Source: an uncultured Campylobacter sp.
Lineage (GTDB): Bacteria > Campylobacterota > Campylobacteria > Campylobacterales > Campylobacteraceae
Length of the DNA: 12,497 nucleotides
Direction of reading: 5' to 3'
Assembly (NCBI RefSeq): GCF_938045405.1
Contig: NZ_CALIMW010000265.1
Span: 1-12,497 of the forward strand
This document shows positions 5,639 to 12,497 of this stretch, one piece after another; within the stretch, counting starts at the first letter, position 1; each line of letters starts with the position of its first letter. A program made the translations under genes and the position numbers. A model generated the notes under the pieces. The model was not told where the DNA came from, did not search any database, and saw only the letters and a list, made by a program, of their open reading frames with translations.

Positions 5639-6913
5639 TTAAAATATCGAAAATATAAATGACAAAATGAATAATACCAATAGTCCAAATAGCATATTTG
5701 GGCGTTGGAATTTATTCGCCGCTTTTAATTCCGATCCCGGAATTACCGGAATTACGGTTGCTAGCGCTGCGACGGGACCTCCCGTGAGATAATATTGCAT
5801 CATAGCGCTACCGCCTGCAGCCATAACGGCTAACGATAAAGGCGTCGCTGTACCTAGCGAAAGAGCGGCTTGCAAAAATGGTATGGTTATGGCTACTGAC
5901 GCAGCATTACTCTGGGTTACAAAACCCGCTAACGCCGATACTATTAGCATACTTTGTATAGGTGCATGAGTTAGCATCGGAGTAAAAATTTGACCGATAA
6001 GATCAGCCAATCCGATTTGCTTTATAACACCGCTCATAAATAAAAAGCCTATCGTAGCCACAAGTGGAGTAGCTATCTTGCCGACACCTTCTAGCATATT
6101 TTTCTCGCCTTCTTGAAAATTTAAAACGGAAAGTAAAATCGTAATAATCGCACTTGCAATACCTACTACAAAGACTGGAAATCCTGCAATGAAACCAATG
6201 AAAAGCACAATAAAAGGCAAAAACGCTTTCCAAACCGGAGCTTCGTCAGCCTTTGCTTCAAATTCTTTTGAAATGCGCTCGATATCCTCTTTGCTAAGCG
6301 TTGTGCCGCTTCGTATTCTTTTTAATCTAAAAAAAGCGCAGGCAAAAACACAAAGTCCGACGAACGTACCTATAACGTTAATTAGTCCGAATCCGATATT
6401 CGATACCGCTACGACGGCTACTTGTGTAGGATGGGTAAAACCGCCGTAGTTGCCTAAAATACCGGCATGTCCATGGATACCGGCGGATTTATTAGGATCT
6501 ACTCCAAGCTTCACGGATGCCGTACCGGTTATGACTGCAGTAATAGCCGGTTGCGTAAAACCGGTAAGCATACCTATTACCGCAGCCGCTATACCGCCGG
6601 CAGTCGCTACACCTACGCCGCCACCCAGTCTATTCCCTAATCTTACAATACTTCGAATAATTACTTCCATGAAGCCACTTGCTTGCATAACGCCGATAAA
6701 CATTAAAATTCCTGTCATATCGGCAATAACCGGATTTAAACTTCCGATAATAAGAGAGGCCAAAGATACGACATTTTTTGGTCCTGCTACCGGAAATCCT
6801 GCTACTAGCGCGCTAATTGCCGAACCGACTATAGCCGTAGTATATAACGGCGTCTTACCGCTTATCATTAAGATAAGCGTAAAAATCATGACGCATTGAG
6901 CTGCGACTAACAT
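5639..6913 (-). CDS. Multi-spanning organic-acid or amino-acid transporter (ion-transporter superfamily style)
   Basis: This 424-residue, very hydrophobic protein has about 11-12 membrane helices and a hydrophilic central loop at about 197-229 (RLKRIRSGTTLSKEDIERI). Two half-repeats carry similar loop motifs, GFTQPAITAV (118-127) and GFVTQSNAAS in the second half, with GIHGHAGILGNYGGFTHPTQ between. This resembles secondary carriers of the GntP/CitMHS/DcuC type; I cannot assign a family or substrate securely. The ATG at 6913 is chosen because AAGGAG lies six bases upstream. A longer frame begins at 6946, but that ATG falls inside the predicted -10 box. The gene diverges from the asparaginase-like gene and shares its 137-base control region, which suggests import of the substrate of that enzyme. 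A tartrate or dicarboxylate carrier serving ttdAB is the alternative. Confidence 0.65.
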   Translation of the reverse strand: MLVAAQCVMIFTLILMISGKTPLYTTAIVGSAISALVAGFPVAGPKNVVSLASLIIGSLNPVIADMTGILMFIGVMQASGFMEVIIRSIVRLGNRLGGGVGVATAGGIAAAVIGMLTGFTQPAITAVITGTASVKLGVDPNKSAGIHGHAGILGNYGGFTHPTQVAVVAVSNIGFGLINVIGTFVGLCVFACAFFRLKRIRSGTTLSKEDIERISKEFEAKADEAPVWKAFLPFIVLFIGFIAGFPVFVVGIASAIITILLSVLNFQEGEKNMLEGVGKIATPLVATIGFLFMSGVIKQIGLADLIGQIFTPMLTHAPIQSMLIVSALAGFVTQSNAASVAITIPFLQAALSLGTATPLSLAVMAAGGSAMMQYYLTGGPVAALATVIPVIPGSELKAANKFQRPNMLFGLLVLFILSFIFSIF

Positions 6914-6944
6914 TGTCAACTCCTTTTTAAAAATTTCATTGAGC

Positions 6945-6953
6945 ATTATAACA
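6945..6953 (-). promoter_or_regulatory. Extended -10 promoter of the transporter gene
   Basis: On the minus strand the bases read TGTTATAAT, a perfect extended -10 (TGn-TATAAT). Transcription would begin near 6938 and leave a leader of about 25 bases containing the AAGGAG ribosome site. The upstream ATG of the longer frame overlaps this -10 box, so it cannot be the start for a message made here. Confidence 0.6.
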
Positions 6954-6965
6954 TTTTTTCAAAAA

Positions 6966-6977
6966 ATTATATATAAT
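6966..6977. promoter_or_regulatory. Palindrome in the divergent control region, possible operator
   Basis: ATTATATATAAT is a perfect 12-base palindrome. It sits between the two divergent -10 elements, at the -35 distance of the transporter promoter. A GntR/FCD regulator is encoded nearby and such proteins bind short palindromes. The sequence is very AT-rich, so a chance palindrome is quite possible. Confidence 0.25.
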
Positions 6978-7010
6978 ATTTAGTATTTTATATTGAAAAA
7001 TTTTAAAATA

Positions 7011-7019
7011 TGGTATAAT
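7011..7019 (+). promoter_or_regulatory. Extended -10 promoter of the asparaginase-like gene
   Basis: TGGTATAAT is a perfect extended -10 (TGn-TATAAT, with TATAAT at 7014-7019). The expected start near 7026 gives a leader of about 25 bases carrying GAAGGAG at 7038-7044 before the ATG at 7051. Confidence 0.6.
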
Positions 7020-7050
7020 TTCCCAAACTAAAAAAGCGAAGGAGCAAAAA

Positions 7051-8028
7051 ATGTCAAAGCCAAAAATTGCAATTGGTGCGTTGGGCGGTACGATTTGTAT
7101 GAGTGCGAACGGTGGACAAGGCGGAGTTAAACCTAGCTTTAGTGCAGAACAGTTAGTAGGCGCGATACCTGCCTTAAAGGAGATGGTTCAACTAGAGGCT
7201 AAAACCTTGCTAGCTCTTCCTAGCGGTAGTTTAAAAATACAAGATCTCGTAGAAGTTTATAAATGGGCGAAAGAGCAGATTGCTAAAGGAGCAGTAGGCG
7301 TAGTCATTACGCAAGGAACCGATACGTTGGAAGAAAGCGCATTCTTTTTAAATTTAGTTTGGGATGAGCATGCTCCGTTGGTTATTACCGGCGCTATGCG
7401 AAATGCCGATTCTATTAGCTCGGATGGTGCCGGCAATATATATGCTAGCGTGTTAACCGCTATTAGTCCGCAAAGTAGAGATCGGGGTGTGCTGGTAGTA
7501 CTAAACGATACGATTCATAGTGCACTATGGGTTCATAAGAGCAATACCTTTTCTCTGCAAACTTTTGTATCGATAAATGCCGGTATTCAGGGGCTTGTGA
7601 TAGAGAATGGAGTAAAATTTATAACTCCTGCCGTATCGCGTCAAATTTATCCTTTGCCTGACGTCAAATTTCCTAAAGTAGAGATTATACAAAGTTATTT
7701 GGGTTGTGACGGCGAGATGATTGAGCTCGCCTTACGTGCTAATTTTAGTGGTATCGTAATTAGTGGCGTAGGTGCCGGACACGTATCATACGATATGGTG
7801 GATAAACTAAGAGGTGCTCAAATTCCGGTCGTCGTCGCTTCTCGCACCGGTAGTGGGATCTGTGCTACTAAGACATACGGTTATAAAGGCTCAGAGATGG
7901 ATTTACAAAATATCGGTTGTATAATGTCTGGCTGGTTATCGCCGATTAAATCAAGACTTTTACTGATGCTTTTGCTGGCAAATAATATGAATTTAGAACA
8001 GATAAAAAAAGAATTCGGAAATTTCTAA
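7051..8028 (+). CDS. Cytoplasmic L-asparaginase-family amidohydrolase
   Basis: This 325-residue protein has the full fold of the bacterial asparaginase/glutaminase family. The N-terminal nucleophile motif GALGGTI (9-15) gives Thr14. The second triad motif is TQGTDTLEESAF (87-98), giving Thr90 and Asp91, and Lys163 falls at the usual position. GAMR (114-117) and SSDGAGN (123-129, usually SADGPxN) follow, as does the C-terminal domain with SRTGSG. There is no signal peptide, so it acts in the cytoplasm, like the Wolinella enzyme. It would hydrolyse asparagine to aspartate and ammonia. The tyrosine in the flexible lid that helps activate the nucleophile (Tyr25 of E. coli AsnB type) aligns with Gly25 here, so activity or substrate may differ. 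Start is fixed by GAAGGAG seven bases upstream. A transporter diverges from it and a GntR regulator follows. Confidence 0.8.
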   Translation: MSKPKIAIGALGGTICMSANGGQGGVKPSFSAEQLVGAIPALKEMVQLEAKTLLALPSGSLKIQDLVEVYKWAKEQIAKGAVGVVITQGTDTLEESAFFLNLVWDEHAPLVITGAMRNADSISSDGAGNIYASVLTAISPQSRDRGVLVVLNDTIHSALWVHKSNTFSLQTFVSINAGIQGLVIENGVKFITPAVSRQIYPLPDVKFPKVEIIQSYLGCDGEMIELALRANFSGIVISGVGAGHVSYDMVDKLRGAQIPVVVASRTGSGICATKTYGYKGSEMDLQNIGCIMSGWLSPIKSRLLLMLLLANNMNLEQIKKEFGNF

Positions 8029-8062
8029 GGCGCCGATCCGGATTGTTTTTATATTATTTTTG

Positions 8063-8068
8063 TATAAT
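8063..8068 (+). promoter_or_regulatory. -10 element for the GntR regulator gene
   Basis: TATAAT preceded directly by TG lies 22 bases before the chosen ATG at 8091. It indicates that the regulator has its own promoter in the 62 bases after the asparaginase-like gene. It also argues against a longer protein starting at the TTG at 8043, which lies upstream of this box. Confidence 0.55.
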
Positions 8069-8090
8069 ACTCCTAAAAAACGGAGAAGAA

Positions 8091-8750
8091 ATGATACATC
8101 TCAATTCAGATCGTCCCATCACCACGACAGAATTTATAGTCCATAGCCTTAGTCAAGATATTTTAAACGGAAATATAAAATCCGGCTCCAAGCTGAAACA
8201 AAATGAAATTTCAAAGAGGTTTAACGTTAGCGCTACGCCGGTAAGAGAAGCGTTAAAAATTCTAACGGCAAAAGGACTGATCAGTTTCGATCCGTTTAAA
8301 GGCGCAATTGTAAAAGGGCTTTGCTATAAGGAAGCAAAAGAAATTTATGAACTCAGAATTTTATTGGAAAGTAAACTTATAACGGATGCGTTTGAAAAAT
8401 ATAGTACCGAATATCTACAAAAAGCGATTAATATCCAAGAACAGATCGAGACTTGCACGGATTTAAACGAATGGGCTTTGTTAAATGCTAATTTTCATCG
8501 GTGCTTTTGGCAGAGTGAAAGCGGTAGTAGGACGTTTAATATCGTCGAAACCCTTATAATGGCGGCAATCCCATATGTTTCACTGTCTTTGTTTTATAAA
8601 AAAACTCATATAAAATCCTCAAATGAGGAGCACAAGGCGATAATAGAAGCGTATCAGAAAAAAGACTTAAAAAAGCTAATTCATCTCAACACCATGCATA
8701 CGAATAAGACTAAAAATATTTTGGAAGATGCGATAAAAAACAGTCTTTAA
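8091..8750 (+). CDS. GntR-family transcriptional regulator, FCD subfamily
   Basis: This 219-residue regulator has an N-terminal winged helix at about 12-76 (ILNGNIKSGSKLKQNEIS, then FNVSATPVREALKIL, then GLISFDPFKGAIV), the classic GntR pattern. A helical FCD ligand-binding domain occupies about 82-212. The metal-site histidines of FCD proteins are visible at His136 (NFHRCF), His181 (EEHKAI) and His203 (TMHTNK). The usual acidic partner four residues before the first His is Asn132 here. FCD regulators typically sense organic acids or amino acids and often act as repressors of adjacent genes. I infer control of the divergent transporter and the amidohydrolase. Start chosen at the ATG with GGAGAAG just upstream; the frame opens at a TTG 48 bases earlier but that overlaps the promoter. 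Confidence 0.87.
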   Translation: MIHLNSDRPITTTEFIVHSLSQDILNGNIKSGSKLKQNEISKRFNVSATPVREALKILTAKGLISFDPFKGAIVKGLCYKEAKEIYELRILLESKLITDAFEKYSTEYLQKAINIQEQIETCTDLNEWALLNANFHRCFWQSESGSRTFNIVETLIMAAIPYVSLSLFYKKTHIKSSNEEHKAIIEAYQKKDLKKLIHLNTMHTNKTKNILEDAIKNSL

Positions 8751-9184
8751 GTATTTTTTAAAAAAGTATGAAATCCGCGCTGCGGCAAACTTGTTAAATT
8801 CTTATCAAGATTAAATTTATGTCCACTTCTACATCAACCAAAACATTTCCCGATCAAATAGCTTCTAAAATTGCTTTTTAAAATCACATAAATTATATCA
8901 AGGGAGAATTGATAAAAAATTTTAAGGCTTTATCGATCGCAGCGATACTGACGCTAAATTTAAGCACTTCGGATATTACGCTTGATGGCAAGGACATGGC
9001 GCCGTAAGAAATAGCGCAGATTATAAACGGCGCAACTAGGCGCGAGATTAAATTTTATCTGCAAAATTTAGCTAATCGCGTGGATAAATTTTAAAAATTT
9101 AGACCCATAACGCTGCTATTTTCTAAAATACAAGATTTAAAAATGATACTCTCGAGCTTGTCAAAAATCTTTCGTAAATTTAGC
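8751..9184. other. Gene-poor interval between GntR and sotB
   Basis: These 434 bases contain no intact gene. A short run of paired T/A bases (TTTTTTAAAAAA) just after the regulator could act as a weak terminator. The middle holds the broken fragment listed at 8909-9094. The minus strand at about 8800-8880 has a short interrupted frame (GNVLVDVEVDINLI) that I cannot identify. The rest is AT-rich with TAAATTT words and nothing I can call. Confidence 0.5.
8909..9094 (+). pseudogene. Decayed N-terminal fragment, resembles exported aromatic amino acid ammonia-lyase
   Basis: A TTG start with AGGGAGAA directly upstream opens a frame that begins with a signal-peptide-like stretch (KNFKALSIAAILTLNLSTS), continues DITLDGKDMAP, hits a TAA at 9005-9007, then carries on in the same frame as EIAQIINGAT before losing any pattern and stopping at 9092-9094. 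The words around 'ITLDGKDMxPxEIAxIxNGA' resemble the N-terminus of histidine/aromatic amino acid ammonia-lyases, here with an export signal. Only about 60 codons remain of a family of about 500, so this is a remnant. Identification is from a short stretch and could be wrong; that it is broken coding sequence is more certain than what it was. Confidence 0.4.
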
Positions 9185-10354
9185 CTACGCGCTATTTTTC
9201 TGCGCGAATTTCACGCTTGCATAGAGGTAGCTTGCAAGCCCTAGCGCACCCAGTATCGCGCCCGCCTCGCCTATGTGTTCAAGCCCGAATCTCGTTGCGA
9301 TTTGATGTCCCAAAAGCGCTCCGCTGCCGATGCCTACGTTGTAAATTGCCGAGTAGATCGATATCGCGACGTCGGTAGCGTCGGGAGCCAGCGCCAAAAC
9401 CCTAATCTGCAAACAAAGCCCAAAGCCGAAAATCCCCACTCCCCAGACGAAAGCTGCGAGCAGCAGCGCTACGTCATTTGCGACAAAAGCTTTTAGCGTC
9501 AGCGCCGAGGCCAAGATAAAAAGGATCGAGCAGATCAAAAAGGCGTTTGGAAAATGGCGATAAAGCTTTGAAAAAAGCACGCTCGCAGCGATTCCCGAAG
9601 CGCCGAATGCAAGCAGGACGTAGGTTACGAAGTGATCGCCTGCGGGATTAAATTTCGCCACGAAGGGCTCGACGTAGCTGTAGGTCGTAAAATGCGCGCC
9701 TACGATCAAAAACGTAAGCAGATACAAAGAAAGCAGCATCGGGCGCTTTGCAAGCATCGGCAAGCTCGCAAGAGAGCCCGCGCGGCGGCTTGGCAAAAAC
9801 GGTAAAATTTTCCAAAGAAACAGCGCCTCGGCCGCCGCAAGCGCGCCGATTGCAAAAAACGTAATTCTCCAGCCGAAAAGCTCGCCGACCACGCGCCCCA
9901 AAGGAAGCCCCAAAACCATCGCTAGCGAAGTGCCCAAAGCCAGCATGCCGATGGCCTGCGAGCCTTTATTTATCGGCGCTAGACGCACGACGAGCGATGA
10001 GGTGATCGACCAAAAGATCGCATGCGAAATCGCGATGCCAAGTCGCGCGATTACTAAAACGGCAAAATTCCACGCAATGGCCGCTAGGACATGGCTTAGC
10101 GTAAATAGTACGAAAAGTCGCAAAAGTAGCCTCTTGCGCTCGAGCTTTGAGGTTAGCAGCATCAGCGGCAGCGAAAGGATACTCACCGCCCACGCGTAGA
10201 TCGTGATGATTAGCCCCGTGCTCGTAACGTCCATGCTAAAATCCGCCGCAATGTCGCTTAGCAGGGCCACGGGGATAAATTCCGTCGTGTTAAAAATAAA
10301 GGCGGCAAACGCCAGCGCGATAACTCTCGTGTAGGCGATTTTATGAACGTTCAT
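9185..10354 (-). CDS. sotB: Sugar efflux transporter SotB (MFS, DHA1 type)
   Basis: This 389-residue, 12-helix major facilitator protein resembles E. coli SotB along its whole length. Visible matches are AAFIFNTTEFIPVALLSDIA (17-36), TIYAWAVSILSLPLMLLTS (51-69), SHAIFWSITSSL (110-121), the antiporter motif C region GTSLAMVLGLPLGRVVGE (141-158), GWRITFFAIG (161-170), YSYVEPFV (225-232) and LALAPDATDVA (320-330). The family exports sugars such as arabinose or lactose analogues and gives mild drug efflux; the native substrate in a Campylobacter that does not use sugars is unclear. The ATG at 10354 has GGAGAG at 10362-10367. It is a single-gene unit, convergent with the GntR side and divergent from the nifJ side. 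Confidence 0.87.
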   Translation of the reverse strand: MNVHKIAYTRVIALAFAAFIFNTTEFIPVALLSDIAADFSMDVTSTGLIITIYAWAVSILSLPLMLLTSKLERKRLLLRLFVLFTLSHVLAAIAWNFAVLVIARLGIAISHAIFWSITSSLVVRLAPINKGSQAIGMLALGTSLAMVLGLPLGRVVGELFGWRITFFAIGALAAAEALFLWKILPFLPSRRAGSLASLPMLAKRPMLLSLYLLTFLIVGAHFTTYSYVEPFVAKFNPAGDHFVTYVLLAFGASGIAASVLFSKLYRHFPNAFLICSILFILASALTLKAFVANDVALLLAAFVWGVGIFGFGLCLQIRVLALAPDATDVAISIYSAIYNVGIGSGALLGHQIATRFGLEHIGEAGAILGALGLASYLYASVKFAQKNSA

Positions 10355-10962
10355 CGGTTCTCTCTCCGGCTTTTAAATTTAGACTTTAAATTTAGCGCAT
10401 TTAGCGGTTTTTAGCTTTTCGAGTTCTGCTTGAAATTTTAAAATTCCGCGCCATATATACGTGCCACGCCTTGGGCTAAATTTCAAGCGGGAATTATAGC
10501 TAAATTTATCCTCCGCGCAGCTTGCGGAAATAGAATTTACGCTCAAAACGCAAAGTCGCATGGGGTAAAATTCACACAGCGATCAATCAATGAAAATTTA
10601 AAATGAAATTTGCGCTGCGCTCGGTAGGAGGCAATAAAATTTCTTGTATTTGGCAGAATGCGCCGAAATTTTATATACCGCGATGTTATAAGCCATAAAT
10701 AAAATTTTGCTATGTTGAGCTTGGATGCGTATGGCGGTTGAGGTTTTGTAGTGGCTAAATTTTATTATCCAGTCTTGTTGCGATATGAGGTCTTTTTATC
10801 TTGTGGTAGGTGCATTTTTAAATTTCTTAATTTTCGCGCATTCCCGTCATTTGATATTTAGGTTAGAATTTCAAGCCAGACGGCTAAATTTGCATTTAAT
10901 CTCTACCCGCTGCTTACGATCTGCGCTTAAAGTACGCAAAATTTTATTTTCAAAGCGGATAG

Positions 10963-10983
10963 GGACCATGTCTCAAATGGTCC
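10963..10983. repeat. Short perfect hairpin in the intergenic region
   Basis: GGACCAT (10963-10969) pairs perfectly with ATGGTCC (10977-10983) around a seven-base loop, GTCTCAA. The loop word GTCTCAAA recurs at 10993-11000. No T-run follows, so it is not a typical terminator. It might be a structural element of an RNA or a protein-binding site; chance is possible. Confidence 0.4.
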
Positions 10984-11096
10984 TCAAGACTCGTCTCAAA
11001 CCGCCCGCAGATCGCGCTTGTAGCCCGCCTGCTGTGACAAAGCTTTAGAATTTTATTCGGTTTGCGAAGCATTTAAATTTTTAAGCAATAAATATG

Positions 11097-11102
11097 TAAA
11101 AT
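11097..11102 (+). promoter_or_regulatory. Putative -10 element for nifJ
   Basis: TAAAAT preceded directly by TG (ATATGTAAAATTAG), in an AT-rich stretch with a T-run upstream. The distance to the ATG at 11135 would give a leader of about 25 bases, as for the other promoters here. A second AT-rich hexamer (GATAAT at about 11113) is too close to the ribosome site to be preferred. Confidence 0.35.
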
Positions 11103-11134
11103 TAGCGAAATTTGATAATTCCAAAGGACGAAAA

Positions 11135-12497
11135 ATGGCAAAAGTTATGAAAACGATGGACGGAAACGAGGCGGCGGCTTACGTTTCATACGCCTTCACC
11201 GAGGTCGCGGGCATCTATCCGATCACGCCTAGCTCGCCTATGGCGGATTACACCGATATCTGGGCATCGCAGGGTAAAAAGAACCTCTTCGGCATGCCCG
11301 TTAAGGTAGTCGAGATGCAAAGCGAAGGCGGCGCGGCGGGCACCGTGCACGGCTCACTCCAAGCGGGCGCGCTTACGACGACGTACACCGCATCGCAGGG
11401 GCTTTTGCTAAAAATTCCAAATATGTACAAGATCGCAGGCCAGATGCTTCCGGGCGTCATTCACGTTGCGGCGCGCGCGCTTGCGGCGCAGGCGCTCTCC
11501 ATCTTCGGCGATCACCAAGACGTCTATGCCTGTCGCCAAAGCGGCTTTGCGATGCTTGCAAGCGACAGCGTGCAGGAGGTGATGGATCTGGGCGGTATCG
11601 CGCATCTTGCGGCGATTAAGGGGCGAGTGCCGTTTTTGCACTTTTTCGACGGATTTCGCACGAGCCATGAAATTCAAAAGATCGAGGTGATGGACTATGC
11701 CGAGTTTGATCGCTTGCTCGATCGTGAGGCGGTGCGTAAATTTAGAGAGAACGCGCTAAACTCCGAGCACCCTAAAACTCGCGGCACGGCGCAAAACGAC
11801 GACGTATATTTTCAGACGCGCGAGCTAGTCAATAAATTTTACGACGCGCTTCCGGACATCGTCGCGGAGTATATGAGCGAAATTTCAAAGATCACCGGGC
11901 GGTCGTATGCGCCTTTCGTCTATTACGGCGCAAGTGAGCCGCAGCGGGTGATCGTCGCGATGGGCTCGGTCAATCAAGCCCTTGAGGAGGTGGTCGATCA
12001 TCTAAACGCGAAGGGCGAGAAAGTAGGCGTGCTAAAAGTGCATCTCTACAGGCCTTTCAGCCTCAAATATCTCTTCGCCGCGATGCCTAAAAGCGTGCGT
12101 AAAATCGCCGTGCTCGATCGCACAAAGGAGCCCGGCAGCCTCGGCGAGCCGCTGTATCTGGACATAAAAGCCGCTTTTTACGGGCGCGAGGACGCTCCGC
12201 TCATCGTGGGCGGCAGGTATGGGCTAAGCTCTAAGGACGTCGATCCTGCACAGCTAATCGCCGTGTATGAAAATTTAAAGGCGGACGAGCCTAAAAACGG
12301 CTTTACGATCGGCATCGACGACGATGTGACTCATCTATCTCTACCCGTGGGAGATAAAATTTCGCTCGGCTACGAGGATGAGACCGAGTGCCTGTTTTAT
12401 GGCCTTGGCGCGGACGGCACCGTGGGCGCGAATAAAAATTCCGTCAAAATCATCGGCGATAAAACCGATCTTTACGCGCAGGCGTATTTCGCCTACG
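11135..12497 (+). CDS. nifJ: Pyruvate:ferredoxin (flavodoxin) oxidoreductase, N-terminal 454 residues, cut by window edge
   Basis: The frame opens at an ATG with AAAGGA at 11123-11128 and is still open at the window end; full-length proteins are about 1,180-1,200 residues. The enzyme converts pyruvate and CoA to acetyl-CoA, CO2 and reduced ferredoxin or flavodoxin, using thiamine diphosphate and [4Fe-4S] clusters in the cytoplasm. Domain I is complete, with YPITPSSPM (28-36), MQSEGGAAG (61-69), TTTYTASQGLLL (81-92), IPNMYKIAGQM (94-104) and GDHQD (125-129). Thr31, Glu64 and Arg114 coincide with the active-site residues known from the Desulfovibrio africanus enzyme. Domain II follows (GSVNQALEEVVD, KVHLYRPFS, DRTKEPGSLGEPLY). 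GLGADGTVGANKNS (423-436) begins domain III. The ferredoxin-like and TPP-binding domains lie beyond the window. There are no frameshifts in the part seen. Confidence 0.95.
   Translation, partial: MAKVMKTMDGNEAAAYVSYAFTEVAGIYPITPSSPMADYTDIWASQGKKNLFGMPVKVVEMQSEGGAAGTVHGSLQAGALTTTYTASQGLLLKIPNMYKIAGQMLPGVIHVAARALAAQALSIFGDHQDVYACRQSGFAMLASDSVQEVMDLGGIAHLAAIKGRVPFLHFFDGFRTSHEIQKIEVMDYAEFDRLLDREAVRKFRENALNSEHPKTRGTAQNDDVYFQTRELVNKFYDALPDIVAEYMSEISKITGRSYAPFVYYGASEPQRVIVAMGSVNQALEEVVDHLNAKGEKVGVLKVHLYRPFSLKYLFAAMPKSVRKIAVLDRTKEPGSLGEPLYLDIKAAFYGREDAPLIVGGRYGLSSKDVDPAQLIAVYENLKADEPKNGFTIGIDDDVTHLSLPVGDKISLGYEDETECLFYGLGADGTVGANKNSVKIIGDKTDLYAQAYFAY

Larger units (their letters stand above)
10355..11134. 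other. Long gene-free interval between sotB and nifJ
   Basis: These 780 bases hold no coding sequence that I trust. Two short open frames (10379-10561 minus, 10785-11048 plus) lack family resemblance, good ribosome sites and coding-like composition. The stretch contains many TAAATTT words, a short perfect hairpin at 10963-10983, and the nifJ promoter region at its right end. A small RNA or decayed gene could be present, but nothing specific is visible. Confidence 0.5.

Noticed and set aside
6189..6899. Plus-strand open frames opposite the transporter gene
   Set aside because: Proline/isoleucine-rich products with no recognisable features, antisense to a clear membrane protein.
8029..8050. 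Terminator between the asparaginase-like gene and the regulator
   Set aside because: Only a very short GC stem (ATCCGGAT palindrome) precedes the T-run, too weak to call.
8043..8090. Longer GntR regulator starting at TTG 8043
   Set aside because: This would translate across the TATAAT at 8063-8068. The ATG at 8091 has a good ribosome site and gives the usual family N-terminus.
10379..10561. Minus-strand 60-codon open frame upstream of sotB
   Set aside because: No ribosome site, no homology pattern, and spans repeated TAAATTT words typical of Campylobacter intergenic DNA.
10785..11048. Plus-strand 87-codon open frame between sotB and nifJ
   Set aside because: No ribosome site; Arg/Leu/Ser-rich and not like coding usage of its neighbours. 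It also crosses the short hairpin at 10963-10983. A small protein cannot be fully excluded.

Overview
The window looks like a chromosomal segment of an anaerobic or microaerobic Campylobacter, probably of the oral, hydrogen-requiring group (concisus/gracilis/rectus/showae). Pointers are the very frequent TAAATTT/AAATTT words, AAGGAG-type ribosome sites, promoters consisting mainly of a TGn-TATAAT-type extended -10, and a pyruvate:ferredoxin oxidoreductase. The genus is an inference from style, because the window has no rRNA or other marker gene.

Layout. (1) 1-522: a decayed prophage edge, mainly the C-terminal third of a phage tail/late-control D protein that follows two in-frame stops. (2) 513-3299: a strikingly AT-rich, tightly packed minus-strand block of four genes. 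In order of transcription these are a GNAT-PUA/EVE-like fusion, an ASCH-domain protein, an unrecognised protein with a single C-terminal membrane anchor, and a second GNAT. This is the best candidate for an undescribed system. (3) 3300-3662: a gene-free stretch with a three-copy repeat that can form two mutually exclusive hairpins. (4) 3663-5522: a DUF2809 membrane protein followed by GC-rich ttdA-ttdB, encoding the two subunits of a class I Fe-S hydro-lyase that resembles L(+)-tartrate dehydratase more than fumarase. (5) 5639-8750: a transporter (-) divergent from an asparaginase-family amidohydrolase (+), followed by a GntR/FCD regulator with its own promoter. Together they look like an uptake-and-degradation unit with local control. 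(6) 8751-9184: a gene-poor stretch holding a short decayed fragment that resembles the start of an exported aromatic amino acid/histidine ammonia-lyase. (7) 9185-10354: sotB, a sugar efflux transporter of the MFS. (8) 10355-11134: about 780 bases with no convincing gene. (9) 11135 to the end: the first 454 codons of nifJ (pyruvate:ferredoxin/flavodoxin oxidoreductase), cut by the window edge.

How the parts fit. ttdAB would make oxaloacetate from tartrate (or interconvert malate and fumarate). The asparaginase-like enzyme would release an acid such as aspartate plus ammonia. NifJ handles pyruvate, so the chromosomal genes suit an anaerobe that uses organic acids and amino acids and respires fumarate. 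The GNAT/ASCH block differs from this in base composition and sits directly against a phage remnant, which suggests horizontally acquired cargo. Its job (defence, toxin-antitoxin or RNA modification) is unknown.
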